Below, one piece after another: positions 1-7,560 of a stretch of 18,172 nucleotides of DNA. Made by a program: the position numbers and the translations under genes. The stretch is taken from the NCBI GenBank assembly GCA_964492545.1, contig CAZBKO010000038.1:1-18172 (forward strand). The letters are read 5' to 3'. The stretch's first letter is position 1, and each line of letters opens with the position of its first letter. Below the pieces are notes generated by a model, which ran no database searches, had not been told where the DNA came from, and worked only from the letters and a program-made list of their open reading frames with translations. Source of the DNA: RGIG1934 sp964492545. GTDB lineage: Bacteria; Bacillota; Clostridia; Lachnospirales; Lachnospiraceae.

Positions 1-610
1 ACTTATGAAGGCTGTTGAGAAATATGACTATACCAAGGGATATAAGTTTAGCACATATGCAATGTGGTGGATAAGGCAGTCTATAACAAGAGCAATTGCA
101 GATCAGTCAAGAATTATTAGAATACCGGTTCATATGAAGGAACAGATGAATAAGATTAGTAAGGCAATGAGAAAGTATGCCACTGATAATGGCAGGGAAC
201 CTTCAGTACGTGAGTTATGTGAGTATTTGGACATGAAGGAGGACAAGCTTCAGGAAATACTCAAGCTTTATGGTGATACAGTCTCATTAGATACACCGGT
301 TGGTGAGGAAGATGATTCAGTGCTTATAGATTTTGTCGCAGATAACAATACACCTGAACAATTTGAGACAGTTGAAAAGATAATGTTAGGTGAGCAGTTG
401 GACGAGCTCTTGGGAGAATTGTCAGACAGAGAGCAGAGAGTCATACGATTAAGATTTGGATTTGAAGATGGTAGAATATGGACACTGGAGGAAGTGGGAC
501 AGGAATATAACGTTACCAGAGAAAGAATCAGACAGATTGAAGCGAGGGCAATTAATAGAATAAGAATGAAGAGAGCCACCAAGAGGCTTCATGCATATTT
601 AGAAAGTTAA
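1..610 (+). CDS. rpoD: Primary RNA polymerase sigma factor (RpoD/SigA), 5'-truncated by window edge
   Basis: C-terminal part of the housekeeping sigma-70 factor, which directs RNA polymerase to promoters. The reading frame is open to the window edge (a Leu codon precedes the first visible Met, as in the family motif GLMKAVEK), so the real start lies upstream. Region 2 is recognisable from YDYTKGYKFSTYA and WWIRQSITRAIADQ, which form the -10 recognition and melting surface. RIIRIPVHM leads into region 3. Region 4.2, the -35-binding helix-turn-helix, is seen as TLEEVGQEYNVTRERIRQIE. The visible 200 residues match the usual C-terminal half of RpoD, ending at the typical RLHAYLES. A strong terminator follows at once, so it is the last gene of its unit. 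Conservation makes the identity secure. Nothing links it functionally to the sugar locus downstream. Confidence 0.97.
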   Translation, partial: LMKAVEKYDYTKGYKFSTYAMWWIRQSITRAIADQSRIIRIPVHMKEQMNKISKAMRKYATDNGREPSVRELCEYLDMKEDKLQEILKLYGDTVSLDTPVGEEDDSVLIDFVADNNTPEQFETVEKIMLGEQLDELLGELSDREQRVIRLRFGFEDGRIWTLEEVGQEYNVTRERIRQIEARAINRIRMKRATKRLHAYLES

Positions 611-638
611 AAAAGCGAGTGAAAACACTTGCTTTTTT
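611..638 (+). terminator. Rho-independent terminator after rpoD
   Basis: An 11-bp stem, AAAAGCGAGTG (611-621) pairing with CACTTGCTTTT (626-636) with one G-T wobble, closes on an AAAA loop and runs into a T tract. It begins directly after the rpoD stop. Its right arm also carries the probable -35 box of the next promoter. Confidence 0.88.
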
Positions 639-656
639 AAGTTGATATGGTATAAT
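629..656 (+). promoter_or_regulatory. Sigma-A promoter of the GH13/LacI transcript
   Basis: A consensus -10 TATAAT (651-656) is preceded by TGG, giving an extended -10. A weak -35, TTGCTT (629-634), lies 16 bp upstream inside the right arm of the rpoD terminator. The operator at 663-676 starts 7 bases after the -10, so it should cover the transcription start. Confidence 0.7.
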
Positions 657-662
657 CATAAA

Positions 663-676
663 TGAAATCGATTACA
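663..676. promoter_or_regulatory. LacI/CcpA-type operator O1 (TGAAATCGATTACA)
   Basis: The 14-bp site is the exact reverse complement of the site at 3676-3689 before the PTS gene. It has the central CG and the TG...CA ends typical of LacI-family operators, and it also fits the classical cre consensus TGWAANCGNTNWCA bound by CcpA. Its place at the transcription start suggests repression. The nearby LacI-family gene (2582-3565) is the simplest binder, but CcpA control cannot be excluded from sequence. Confidence 0.75.
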
Positions 677-731
677 AAACGCAAAAATTTTAATGGAGCA
701 TAACAGTTTGGGCTCCGGAATGGAGATTACT

Positions 732-2558
732 ATGAATTTTGAACAGCGTTTTGAAAAGCACTATGATGAATTGAAATGGTTATATTGCGAGTTATACCAT
801 GATAGAATGGACATGTTTGAGGATTTGTGCAGACAGCTGAGAACATGGTATGACAACAGAAATGGTCAGCTTAAGAAGCTGGACAATACAAGAGAAGAAG
901 ATTCAAGCTGGTACAAGAAGAATGATATGCTTGGAATGATGATGTATACAGATATGTTTGCGGGCAACCTAAAGGGAATGATGGATAAAATCGATTACAT
1001 TGAAGAATGTAATGTTAATTATATTCACCTTATGCCTCTTTTAGCAACACCAAAGGGAAAGAGTGATGGTGGATATGCTGTTTCTGATTTTAGAACAGTT
1101 CAAAGTGAACTTGGAACTATGGATGACCTTGAAGAACTTGCAGCAAAATGCCACAAAAAGGGAATCAGTGTGTGCCTTGATTTTGTAATGAATCATACGT
1201 CTGAGGAGCATGAGTGGGCAAGAAAAGCACGTATGGGTGATATCGAGTATATTAACAGATATTTCTGTTACGATAACTATGACATTCCTGCAATGTATGA
1301 GAAAACAGTTCCACAGGTATTTCCAACCACTGCTCCGGGTAATTTTACATGGAGAGAGGATATGCACAAGTTTGTAATGACAACATTTTATCCATATCAG
1401 TGGGACCTCAATTATGGAAACCCTGTAGTGTTTAATGAGATGACATACAACCTGTTGAATCTGGCAAATAAAGGAATAGATATTATCAGAATAGATGCTG
1501 TGCCATATATTTGGAAAGAGATAGGTACAAGCTGCAGAAACTTAAAGCAGGTTCATTCAATAGTGAGAATGCTTAGAATGATTACAGAAATAGTATGCCC
1601 GGGCGTTATTTTACTGGGAGAAGTAGTAATGGAGCCTGAAAAGGTAGTGCCATATTTTGGTTCGGTGGAGAAGCCTGAATGTCATATGCTGTACAATGTT
1701 ACAACAATGGCAACAACCTGGCACAGTGTAGCTTCGGCTAATATAGAACTACTAAAAAAACAAATGGATGCTGTTAATTCTTTATCGAAAGAATACGTAT
1801 TCCTAAATTATTTGAGATGCCATGACGATATTGGCTGGGGTCTTGATTACGATACACTTAAGAAGGACTATATAGATGAGAGAGCCCATAAGAAGTATTT
1901 AAGTGAGTATTTTACCGGAAATTATCCTGGCTCAATTGCCAGAGGAGAACTCTATAATGCAGATCCCACATCAGGAGATGCAAGACAGTGTGGCACGACG
2001 GCGTCATTATGTGGGATTGAAGCCGCAGAATATGAAAGAAGAACAGACTGGATGCTTGATAATTCTGTAAATTGTGACCTTATGCTTCATGCATATATGT
2101 TAACACAGTCAGGAATTCCTGTAATTTACAGTGGAGATGAAGTTGCACAGCTCAATGATTATTCCTACAAAGATGATCCTGACAAGCGCGAAGATTCAAG
2201 ATATCTCCATAGAGGTAAATTCAACTGGGAGCTTGCTAAGAACAGACATGATAAGAATACAGTTGAAGGAACTATATTTGAGGGTATTCATAACCTATCA
2301 TCTATTCGTAAGGAGTATGATATATTCAGTACAGATGCAGCGGTTAATACGATTGATGTGCATGAGGAAGCAGTTTTGTGCATTAAGAGAGAGCTGAATG
2401 GAAAAAAACTCATAGCTTTATTTAACTTTAGCAATTGGGAAAAGATTGCATGGATAAATGAAGAAGGTGTGTTTACAAATATTATCAATGGTGAGCAAAT
2501 GTATGCTCAGGATATAGAAATGAAGCCATATCAGTTCTTGTGGCTTTTAAGTGACTAG
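732..2558 (+). CDS. Amylosucrase / sucrose hydrolase-like glycoside hydrolase (GH13 subfamily 4 type)
   Basis: Cytoplasmic alpha-amylase-superfamily enzyme resembling amylosucrase, which cleaves sucrose to a glucosyl-enzyme and fructose and then either builds alpha-glucan or hydrolyses. The product is 608 residues, close to the roughly 630 of the family. Visible motifs are the pocket motif GKSDGGYAVS, DFVMNHTS, the nucleophile Asp255 in IIRIDAVPYIWK, the acid/base Glu297 in LLGEVV, the stabilising Asp365 in RCHDDIGW, and the C-terminal SGDEVAQLND and DSRYLHR blocks. I chose ATG 732 because GGAG at 722-725 is 6 bases upstream; the earlier in-frame ATGs (693, 720) lack a good ribosome binding site. 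The LacI gene follows after 23 bases. Operator O1 places it in the PTS regulon, so its true substrate may be sucrose or sucrose 6-phosphate. It is clearly nearer amylosucrase than sucrose phosphorylase; the exact product is unresolved. Confidence 0.85.
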   Translation: MNFEQRFEKHYDELKWLYCELYHDRMDMFEDLCRQLRTWYDNRNGQLKKLDNTREEDSSWYKKNDMLGMMMYTDMFAGNLKGMMDKIDYIEECNVNYIHLMPLLATPKGKSDGGYAVSDFRTVQSELGTMDDLEELAAKCHKKGISVCLDFVMNHTSEEHEWARKARMGDIEYINRYFCYDNYDIPAMYEKTVPQVFPTTAPGNFTWREDMHKFVMTTFYPYQWDLNYGNPVVFNEMTYNLLNLANKGIDIIRIDAVPYIWKEIGTSCRNLKQVHSIVRMLRMITEIVCPGVILLGEVVMEPEKVVPYFGSVEKPECHMLYNVTTMATTWHSVASANIELLKKQMDAVNSLSKEYVFLNYLRCHDDIGWGLDYDTLKKDYIDERAHKKYLSEYFTGNYPGSIARGELYNADPTSGDARQCGTTASLCGIEAAEYERRTDWMLDNSVNCDLMLHAYMLTQSGIPVIYSGDEVAQLNDYSYKDDPDKREDSRYLHRGKFNWELAKNRHDKNTVEGTIFEGIHNLSSIRKEYDIFSTDAAVNTIDVHEEAVLCIKRELNGKKLIALFNFSNWEKIAWINEEGVFTNIINGEQMYAQDIEMKPYQFLWLLSD

Positions 2559-2581
2559 AAAGCAGACACGGAGGTAAACAG

Positions 2582-3565
2582 GTGACAATTAGTGAAATCG
2601 CAAAAATGGCAGGGGTGTCAAGTGCCGCAGTGTCCAGATATCTTAACAATGGTAGTCTTGGCGCAGACAAAAGAGAGCGTATAGAACAGGTTATTAAAAA
2701 GACAGGATATGTTCCATCCAGTTCAGCCAGGGCAATGAGAACGGGAACAAGAAAAACGATAGGAGCAATCGTGCCAAGTATTAGTTCGGAATCAGTGTCA
2801 CGTGTAATTTCAGGAGTGACGGAAGTGTTGGAATCCAAAGGTTATGAGATGATTCTGGCAAACACTGACAATGACACAAAAAAAGAAGTGAAATATATTG
2901 AACATATGGTAAGAGAGCAGGTTGCTGGTATTATTTTTATGGCCACTATTGTATCACAGCCACTTTTGAAGCTTATTAGTTCGCTGAATATACCAATTGT
3001 TATTGTTGGCCAGAAGGTAAATGGTGTTTCATGTGTATATTTCAATGATAAGCAGGCGGCTTACGATATGGCGATGGAGCTTCTTAGGAGTAAACCATCA
3101 CATTTTGCCTACATAGGCGTAACAGACAAGGATCTGGCAGCAGGTCTTAACAGGCATGAGGGTGTGAAAAAAGCATTAACTGATAGTAGCTTTCCTATGA
3201 AAAATGTAGTAGAAGTTGAGACTGGTTTCAAAATGAAATCCGGTAATGAAGCTATTGAGAAGGTACTAAAGATAAATCCTAAAGTAGATGCAGTATTTTG
3301 TGCCACGGATTCAATCGCTGTGGGTGCTATGATGTATCTTAGGGAAAAAGGTATTAAAGTGCCGGAGCAGATAAAGATTACGGGAATTGGACATAATCAG
3401 AAATCTGATGTTATTCTTCCACAGCTTACTACTGTTGAATACCATTATAAGACCTGTGGTATGGAAGCAGGCAAGATGATTGTTGGTATACTTGAAGGCG
3501 AGGAAATGTCAGCTAAAAAAATAGAGTTTGATGCTGACTGTATTATTAGAGAGAGCACAAAGTGA
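2582..3565 (+). CDS. LacI/GalR-family transcriptional regulator, probable sucrose regulator
   Basis: DNA-binding regulator of 327 residues, the normal length for the family. The N-terminal helix-turn-helix is TISEIAKMAGVSSAAVSRYL (residues 2-21), followed by the hinge segment SSARAMRTG, where Met replaces the usual minor-groove Leu. From about residue 60 comes a periplasmic-binding-protein-like effector domain (KTIGAIVPSIS, VAGIIFMA, VDAVFCATDSIAVGAM, IKITGIGHN, PQLTTVEY). The start is GTG 2582, with GGAGGT at 2570-2575. It lies between the GH13 gene and the PTS operon, and identical operators precede both transcripts, so it most likely represses them until the sugar or its phosphate is present. 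It has some resemblance to CcpA, but its place inside a sugar locus favours a local regulator of the ScrR type. The effector is not readable from sequence. Confidence 0.88.
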   Translation: MTISEIAKMAGVSSAAVSRYLNNGSLGADKRERIEQVIKKTGYVPSSSARAMRTGTRKTIGAIVPSISSESVSRVISGVTEVLESKGYEMILANTDNDTKKEVKYIEHMVREQVAGIIFMATIVSQPLLKLISSLNIPIVIVGQKVNGVSCVYFNDKQAAYDMAMELLRSKPSHFAYIGVTDKDLAAGLNRHEGVKKALTDSSFPMKNVVEVETGFKMKSGNEAIEKVLKINPKVDAVFCATDSIAVGAMMYLREKGIKVPEQIKITGIGHNQKSDVILPQLTTVEYHYKTCGMEAGKMIVGILEGEEMSAKKIEFDADCIIRESTK

Positions 3566-3582
3566 TATTGATTACAAATATC
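3563..3582. promoter_or_regulatory. Possible third, degenerate operator at the regulator stop codon
   Basis: TGATATTGATTACA (3563-3576) matches operator O1 except at two positions. It overlaps the regulator's TGA stop and lies in a short inverted repeat, GATATT (3564-3569) with AATATC (3577-3582). It could be an auxiliary operator about 110 bp from the PTS operator, or simply part of the 3' end. Evidence is weak. Confidence 0.3.
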
Positions 3583-3598
3583 ATTGTATAAAATGTAC

Positions 3599-3651
3599 AA
3601 AAAGCCAATGTAAATATTGTGTAAAATTCACAGTTTACATTTGGCTTTTTT
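3599..3651 (+). terminator. Terminator between regulator and PTS operon
   Basis: A long stem pairs AAAAAGCCAATGTAAA (3599-3614) with TTTACATTTGGCTTTT (3634-3649), with one bulged T. The loop holds a small TGTG/CACA hairpin (3618-3632), and a T run ends at 3651. It separates the GH13-LacI transcript from the PTS transcript. Confidence 0.85.
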
Positions 3652-3661
3652 GATGTATTAT
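3634..3661 (+). promoter_or_regulatory. Probable promoter of the PTS operon
   Basis: TTTACA (3634-3639), in the right arm of the preceding terminator, is followed after 16 bp by TATTAT (3656-3661). The boxes are weaker than at the other promoters here, but the layout is the same and operator O2 begins 15 bases after the -10, over the early transcribed region. Confidence 0.5.
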
Positions 3662-3675
3662 AAAACCATAATAAA

Positions 3676-3689
3676 TGTAATCGATTTCA
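3676..3689. promoter_or_regulatory. LacI/CcpA-type operator O2 (TGTAATCGATTTCA)
   Basis: Exact reverse complement of O1 at 663-676 and also a perfect fit to the cre consensus. It lies just downstream of the probable PTS promoter and about 88 bases before the PTS start codon. The long leader between it and AAGGAGG (3764-3770) shows no further strong structure. Confidence 0.75.
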
Positions 3690-3776
3690 AAAACACAATT
3701 CAAACAACACAAAACATGACCTAATAATATGATGACAACGAGGGATAACGATTTCATTAATCTAAGGAGGAGAATT

Positions 3777-5678
3777 ATGGATTACAGAAAATGTGCCGAG
3801 AAAATATGCAAGCATATAGGCGGCGGAAAGAATGTAGTAAGTGCAGCTCACTGTGCGACAAGATTAAGACTTGTAATTGCAGACAACAGCAAGATGAATA
3901 TGTATGCATTACAGGACATAGAAGGAGTTAAGGGTGTATTCACCAATAACGGACAGCTTCAGCTGATAATTGGAACAGGAACAGTTAATAAGGTTTATGA
4001 TGAATTTATTGATGTTGCAGGAGTAAGCGCATCAACTAAGGATGAAGTTAAGCAGGCAGCAGCAGCTAAGCAGCCAATATGGAAGAGAATGATTAAGTCA
4101 CTTGGCGATGTATTTGTTCCATTGCTTCCGGCAATTGTTGCATCTGGTCTTCTCATGGGACTTTTAGAAGGACTTACAAAGATCTGGCCTTCAATGGCTA
4201 GCTCAGGAACATATACAATATTTCACTTATTTAGTAACGCAGCATTTGTATTTCTTCCAATTTTAGTTGCCATAAGTGCAGCAAGAGTATTTGGTGGAAA
4301 TATTTTCCTCGGAGCAGTAATTGGTATGATTATGGTGCATCCTGATTTGACCAATGCATGGAGCGTTGCAGATATGATTGAAAAAGGTACTAGCGTACCG
4401 CAGGCTTCAGTTTGGTTTGGACTATTTGATATTAATATGACAGGCTATCAGGGTCACGTAATACCGGTAATTATAGCAGTATGGTTTATGTGCAAGATTG
4501 AAAAATGGCTGCATAAGCATGTACCTGAGGTAATTGATTTATTTGTAACTCCAATAACAACAGTAGTAATCACAGGATATTTAACGTTAACATTATTTGG
4601 ACCAGTATTTTCAACACTTGAGAATTACATACTTGATGGTGCTCAGGCACTTATAACATTACCATTTGGTATTGGAGCAGCACTTATGGCTTTTATTTAT
4701 CCACTTACAGTAGTTTGTGGCGTACATCATATGTACAATGTAATTGAAGCAGGAATGCTTTCAAGTGCTGCAGCACTTAACACATGGATGCCTATAGCAT
4801 CAGCAGCTAACTTTGCACAGGGCGCAGCTTGTCTCGCAGTTGCAATCAAGACAAAGAACAGAAAATTCAAATCATTGGCAATTCCATCAGCCATGTCAGC
4901 AGGACTTGGAATTACTGAACCGGCAATATTTGGTGTTAATCTTCCAAAATTCAAGCCACTTATAGCAGGTATGATTGGTGGTGCTTGCGGAGCAATAATT
5001 GCAGCACTTTCAGGAATCGGTGCGACAGCATATGGAGTTACAGGTATTTTCGGTTTCTTAATTACAACGGATTTTATTGCATGGTATGCAATAGAACTTG
5101 CAGTATCATTTGCAGTTGCATTTATTATCAGCTGGGTAATATACAAAGAAGATGACACAACAGATACTAAGAAAAAAGAAGCAAAAGAAGAAACAGTTGA
5201 AATAGAAGAACAGGTTTCCATAGAGTGTGAGGCAAATACAGTATACTGTCCAATGGAAGGACGAGTAATTCCAATGCAGGAAATTCCGGATGAGACATTT
5301 GCTCAGGGAATAGTTGGAACAGGAGTAGGAATTGTACCATCAGGAAATGATGTGGTTGCTCCGTTTGATGGAGAAGTATCAAGCTTATTTCCAACAAAGC
5401 ATGCAATATGCTTAACAAGCAGCGATGGAGTGGAGATGCTCATTCATGTGGGAATTAACACAATGGAGCTTGATGGTAAGTATTTTGAAGCATTTGTAAA
5501 GGATGGAGATAAGATTAAGGCAGGAGATAAGCTTTTAAGCTTTGATTCAGAGGCAATCAAGAAAGAGGGATATGTAATGATATCTGCTGTACTTGTTGCA
5601 AATGCAGATGATTATTCTGAAATAAAGATTGAAACAAAGGGAAATACTAAGAAACTCGAGAAGATAATGACAATGTAG
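3777..5678 (+). CDS. scrA: Sucrose-type PTS permease, EIIBCA fusion
   Basis: Membrane permease that imports a sugar and phosphorylates it with phosphate relayed from HPr; by fold and neighbours the sugar is probably sucrose, giving sucrose 6-phosphate. It is 633 residues. The EIIB domain (1-85) has its phosphocysteine Cys26 in AAHCATRLRLV. The EIIC domain (about 100-460) has multiple membrane helices starting at GDVFVPLLPAIVASGLL and includes GVHHMYNVIEAG and LGITEPAIFGVNLP. After a charged KKKEAKEETVEIEE linker comes a Crr-type EIIA domain (about 490-633) with phosphohistidine His557 in EMLIHVGINT. ATG 3777 is the start because AAGGAGG (3764-3770) is 6 bases upstream; an in-frame ATG at 3729 has no such site. 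It opens an operon with fructokinase, a phosphatase and HPr. Trehalose or another glucoside is a less likely substrate. Confidence 0.9.
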   Translation: MDYRKCAEKICKHIGGGKNVVSAAHCATRLRLVIADNSKMNMYALQDIEGVKGVFTNNGQLQLIIGTGTVNKVYDEFIDVAGVSASTKDEVKQAAAAKQPIWKRMIKSLGDVFVPLLPAIVASGLLMGLLEGLTKIWPSMASSGTYTIFHLFSNAAFVFLPILVAISAARVFGGNIFLGAVIGMIMVHPDLTNAWSVADMIEKGTSVPQASVWFGLFDINMTGYQGHVIPVIIAVWFMCKIEKWLHKHVPEVIDLFVTPITTVVITGYLTLTLFGPVFSTLENYILDGAQALITLPFGIGAALMAFIYPLTVVCGVHHMYNVIEAGMLSSAAALNTWMPIASAANFAQGAACLAVAIKTKNRKFKSLAIPSAMSAGLGITEPAIFGVNLPKFKPLIAGMIGGACGAIIAALSGIGATAYGVTGIFGFLITTDFIAWYAIELAVSFAVAFIISWVIYKEDDTTDTKKKEAKEETVEIEEQVSIECEANTVYCPMEGRVIPMQEIPDETFAQGIVGTGVGIVPSGNDVVAPFDGEVSSLFPTKHAICLTSSDGVEMLIHVGINTMELDGKYFEAFVKDGDKIKAGDKLLSFDSEAIKKEGYVMISAVLVANADDYSEIKIETKGNTKKLEKIMTM

Positions 5679-5699
5679 TCAATAGAAATGAGGTTAATT

Positions 5700-6659
5700 A
5701 TGTACGATATAACAGCTATTGGAGAATTACTTATAGATTTTGGACAGCATGGAATATCTGAAAATGGAAGTGTTATATATGAGGCAAATCCAGGAGGAGC
5801 ACCATGTAATGTTCTTGCCATGGCAAATAAATTAGGATGCAAAACAGCATTTATAGGAAAAGTTGGAAAGGATGCATTTGGTGATAAGCTTAAAAAGACA
5901 ATCGATGAGATTGGAATTGACAGCGCAGGACTTAAAATAGATGATGATGTTTACACAACACTTGCAATAGTAAGTACTGATGAAGCAGGAGACAGAAGCT
6001 TCTCATTTTACAGAGAGCCTGGCGCCGATATGATGCTTACAGCAGATGAGGTCAATACAGACATAATTAAAAATAGTAAAATATTCCATTTTGGAACACT
6101 TTCAATGACGCATGACGGAGTATTTGATGCGACGGTTAAGGCAATTGATGCAGCTGTAGAAGCAAATTGTATCATATCATTTGATCCAAATCTTCGTAAA
6201 CCATTGTGGAAGGATTTAGATAAGGCAAAAGAGAAAATGCTTTTCGGATGCAGCAAATGTAACATTCTTAAAATTGAGGATGATGAACTTACATTTATGA
6301 CAGGAAGAAATACAGAGGACGGAATTGCTTACCTAAAAGAAAAATTCAGCAATATTGATCTTATTTTGTTGACTGCGGGAAGCAAAGGCTGTACAGCTTA
6401 TTTTGATGATATGGTTATTCCAATGGGCGCCTATCTTCAGAAGGCAACAATCGACACAACAGGAGCCGGAGATACATTTTTTGGGAGCTGTTTATCATTT
6501 TTATCCAAATGGGATAAGGAAAGCTTAGGTAAGGAACAGATTATAATGATGCTCCAGTTTGCCAGTGCAGCAGCATCAATAATAACGACAAGAAAAGGCG
6601 CCTTATGTGTTATGCCATCCAGAGAAGAGGTTACGGATTTCATTTCTAATTTTAAATAG
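5700..6659 (+). CDS. scrK: Fructokinase, PfkB/ribokinase family
   Basis: Cytosolic sugar kinase of 319 residues that should convert the fructose released from sucrose to fructose 6-phosphate with ATP. The start region YDITAIGELLIDFGQ and the glycine-rich GGAPCNVLAMANKLG (substrate side) are typical of fructokinases. The C-terminal PfkB signature DTTGAGDTFFGSCLSF carries the catalytic base Asp258 and the anion hole. ATG 5700 is preferred over ATG 5688 because GAGGT (5690-5694) lies 5 bases before it and because family members begin at this point. It follows the PTS stop by 21 bases, within the same operon. Its presence supports sucrose as the transported sugar, since EII-imported sucrose phosphate yields free fructose on cleavage. 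A ribokinase-type activity on another sugar is possible but less likely. Confidence 0.9.
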   Translation: MYDITAIGELLIDFGQHGISENGSVIYEANPGGAPCNVLAMANKLGCKTAFIGKVGKDAFGDKLKKTIDEIGIDSAGLKIDDDVYTTLAIVSTDEAGDRSFSFYREPGADMMLTADEVNTDIIKNSKIFHFGTLSMTHDGVFDATVKAIDAAVEANCIISFDPNLRKPLWKDLDKAKEKMLFGCSKCNILKIEDDELTFMTGRNTEDGIAYLKEKFSNIDLILLTAGSKGCTAYFDDMVIPMGAYLQKATIDTTGAGDTFFGSCLSFLSKWDKESLGKEQIIMMLQFASAAASIITTRKGALCVMPSREEVTDFISNFK

Positions 6660-6702
6660 AGTCCGCTGATATAAAAGAAAAATAGAGAAAGGCGGAGAAA
6701 TG

Positions 6703-7539
6703 ATGGACAAAAAAATAGTATTTTTAGATATAGATGGAACACTAGTAGAGTCGTTGGGAAAACCTTCAAAAAAAACCGTAGAATCTGTAAGAAGGGCTAG
6801 AAAAAATGGTCATAAAATGGTAATATGTACTGGTAGGAACATGCCGATAATTGATAAAGATATTCTTGATATAGGCTTTGATGGAATTATTGCCAGTGCG
6901 GGAGCACATGTAGAGGCCATGGGCAAGGTTATATTTGACGATTTGATGTCTGAGGAAACAGTGCAGAGATGTCTTAGAATATTTCATGAGAATAATGTAT
7001 TTTGCAGAATTGAAAGTGAAGATGGAATATTTATTGATAAAGAGATGGAAGAGCTTATTGCAGGTTCTGATAAGAAGGGCTCCAATTCTGAACTGGAAAG
7101 AATGCAGCAGGAATTAGAAAGCAATTTGAATATTTTAAGATATGACGAGTACAAGCATACGGGGGCATATAAGATATGCTTCACCTGTACAGACCTTGGA
7201 AATCTTGAACCGGTTAAGAATCAGTTGGAGGATGAATTTACATTTGTAGTGCACGCCTTTGCCGGGTATAATAGTATATATAATGGTGAGATTATCAGGA
7301 AAGGTCTTGATAAGGGCGATGGAATGAAGAGGATATGTGAGTATTATGGATATAATCTTTCAGACACCATTGCATTTGGCGACAGTATGAATGACGAGCA
7401 GATGATACGATGTGCAGATGTAGCGGTTGCTATGGGAAATGCCTGTGAGGAGCTCAAGGCAATATCAGATATGGTGTGCGAGAGCGTATCTAATGAAGGC
7501 ATTACGGACGGATTTACTAAATTGCAATTAATAAAATAA
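6703..7539 (+). CDS. Cof-type HAD-superfamily (IIB) phosphatase
   Basis: Cytosolic Mg-dependent phosphatase of about 278 residues, typical of the Cof/YbiV group that acts on sugar phosphates. Motif I is FLDIDGTLV (nucleophile Asp9, general acid Asp11), motif II is in VICTGR, the motif III Lys probably lies near EIIRKGLDKGDGMKRI, and motif IV is GDSMNDEQM. The central region (about 80-180) is the C2B cap, which sets specificity. GGAG (6694-6697) is 5 bases from ATG 6703 but only 2 from ATG 6700, so I favour 6703. A 5-bp inverted repeat, TCCGC (6662-6666) with GCGGA (6692-6696), could partly hide this site. Being inside the sucrose operon it may remove phosphate from a sugar phosphate that accumulates during PTS uptake; the substrate is unknown. 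Confidence 0.85.
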   Translation: MDKKIVFLDIDGTLVESLGKPSKKTVESVRRARKNGHKMVICTGRNMPIIDKDILDIGFDGIIASAGAHVEAMGKVIFDDLMSEETVQRCLRIFHENNVFCRIESEDGIFIDKEMEELIAGSDKKGSNSELERMQQELESNLNILRYDEYKHTGAYKICFTCTDLGNLEPVKNQLEDEFTFVVHAFAGYNSIYNGEIIRKGLDKGDGMKRICEYYGYNLSDTIAFGDSMNDEQMIRCADVAVAMGNACEELKAISDMVCESVSNEGITDGFTKLQLIK

Positions 7540-7560
7540 TAATATATGGAGGAATTTATC

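Noticed and set aside
693..731. Earlier ATG starts (693, 720) for the GH13 gene
   Set aside because: Neither has a good ribosome site, while ATG 732 has GGAG at the right distance and gives a family-like N-terminus.
2590..2606. Operator half-site TGAAATCGCAAAA near the start of the LacI gene
   Set aside because: It encodes the conserved helix-turn-helix residues SEIAK and lacks the second half, so it is best explained by coding sequence.
3650..3672. TTGATG and CATAAT as alternative PTS promoter boxes
   Set aside because: Their spacing is only 11 bp, too short for sigma-A recognition.
4727..5221. Long open frame on the - strand opposite the PTS gene
   Set aside because: It is antisense to well-conserved EIIC sequence, has no ribosome binding site I can see and no recognisable domain; the GCA/GCT-rich alanine codons of the sense gene keep the opposite frame open.
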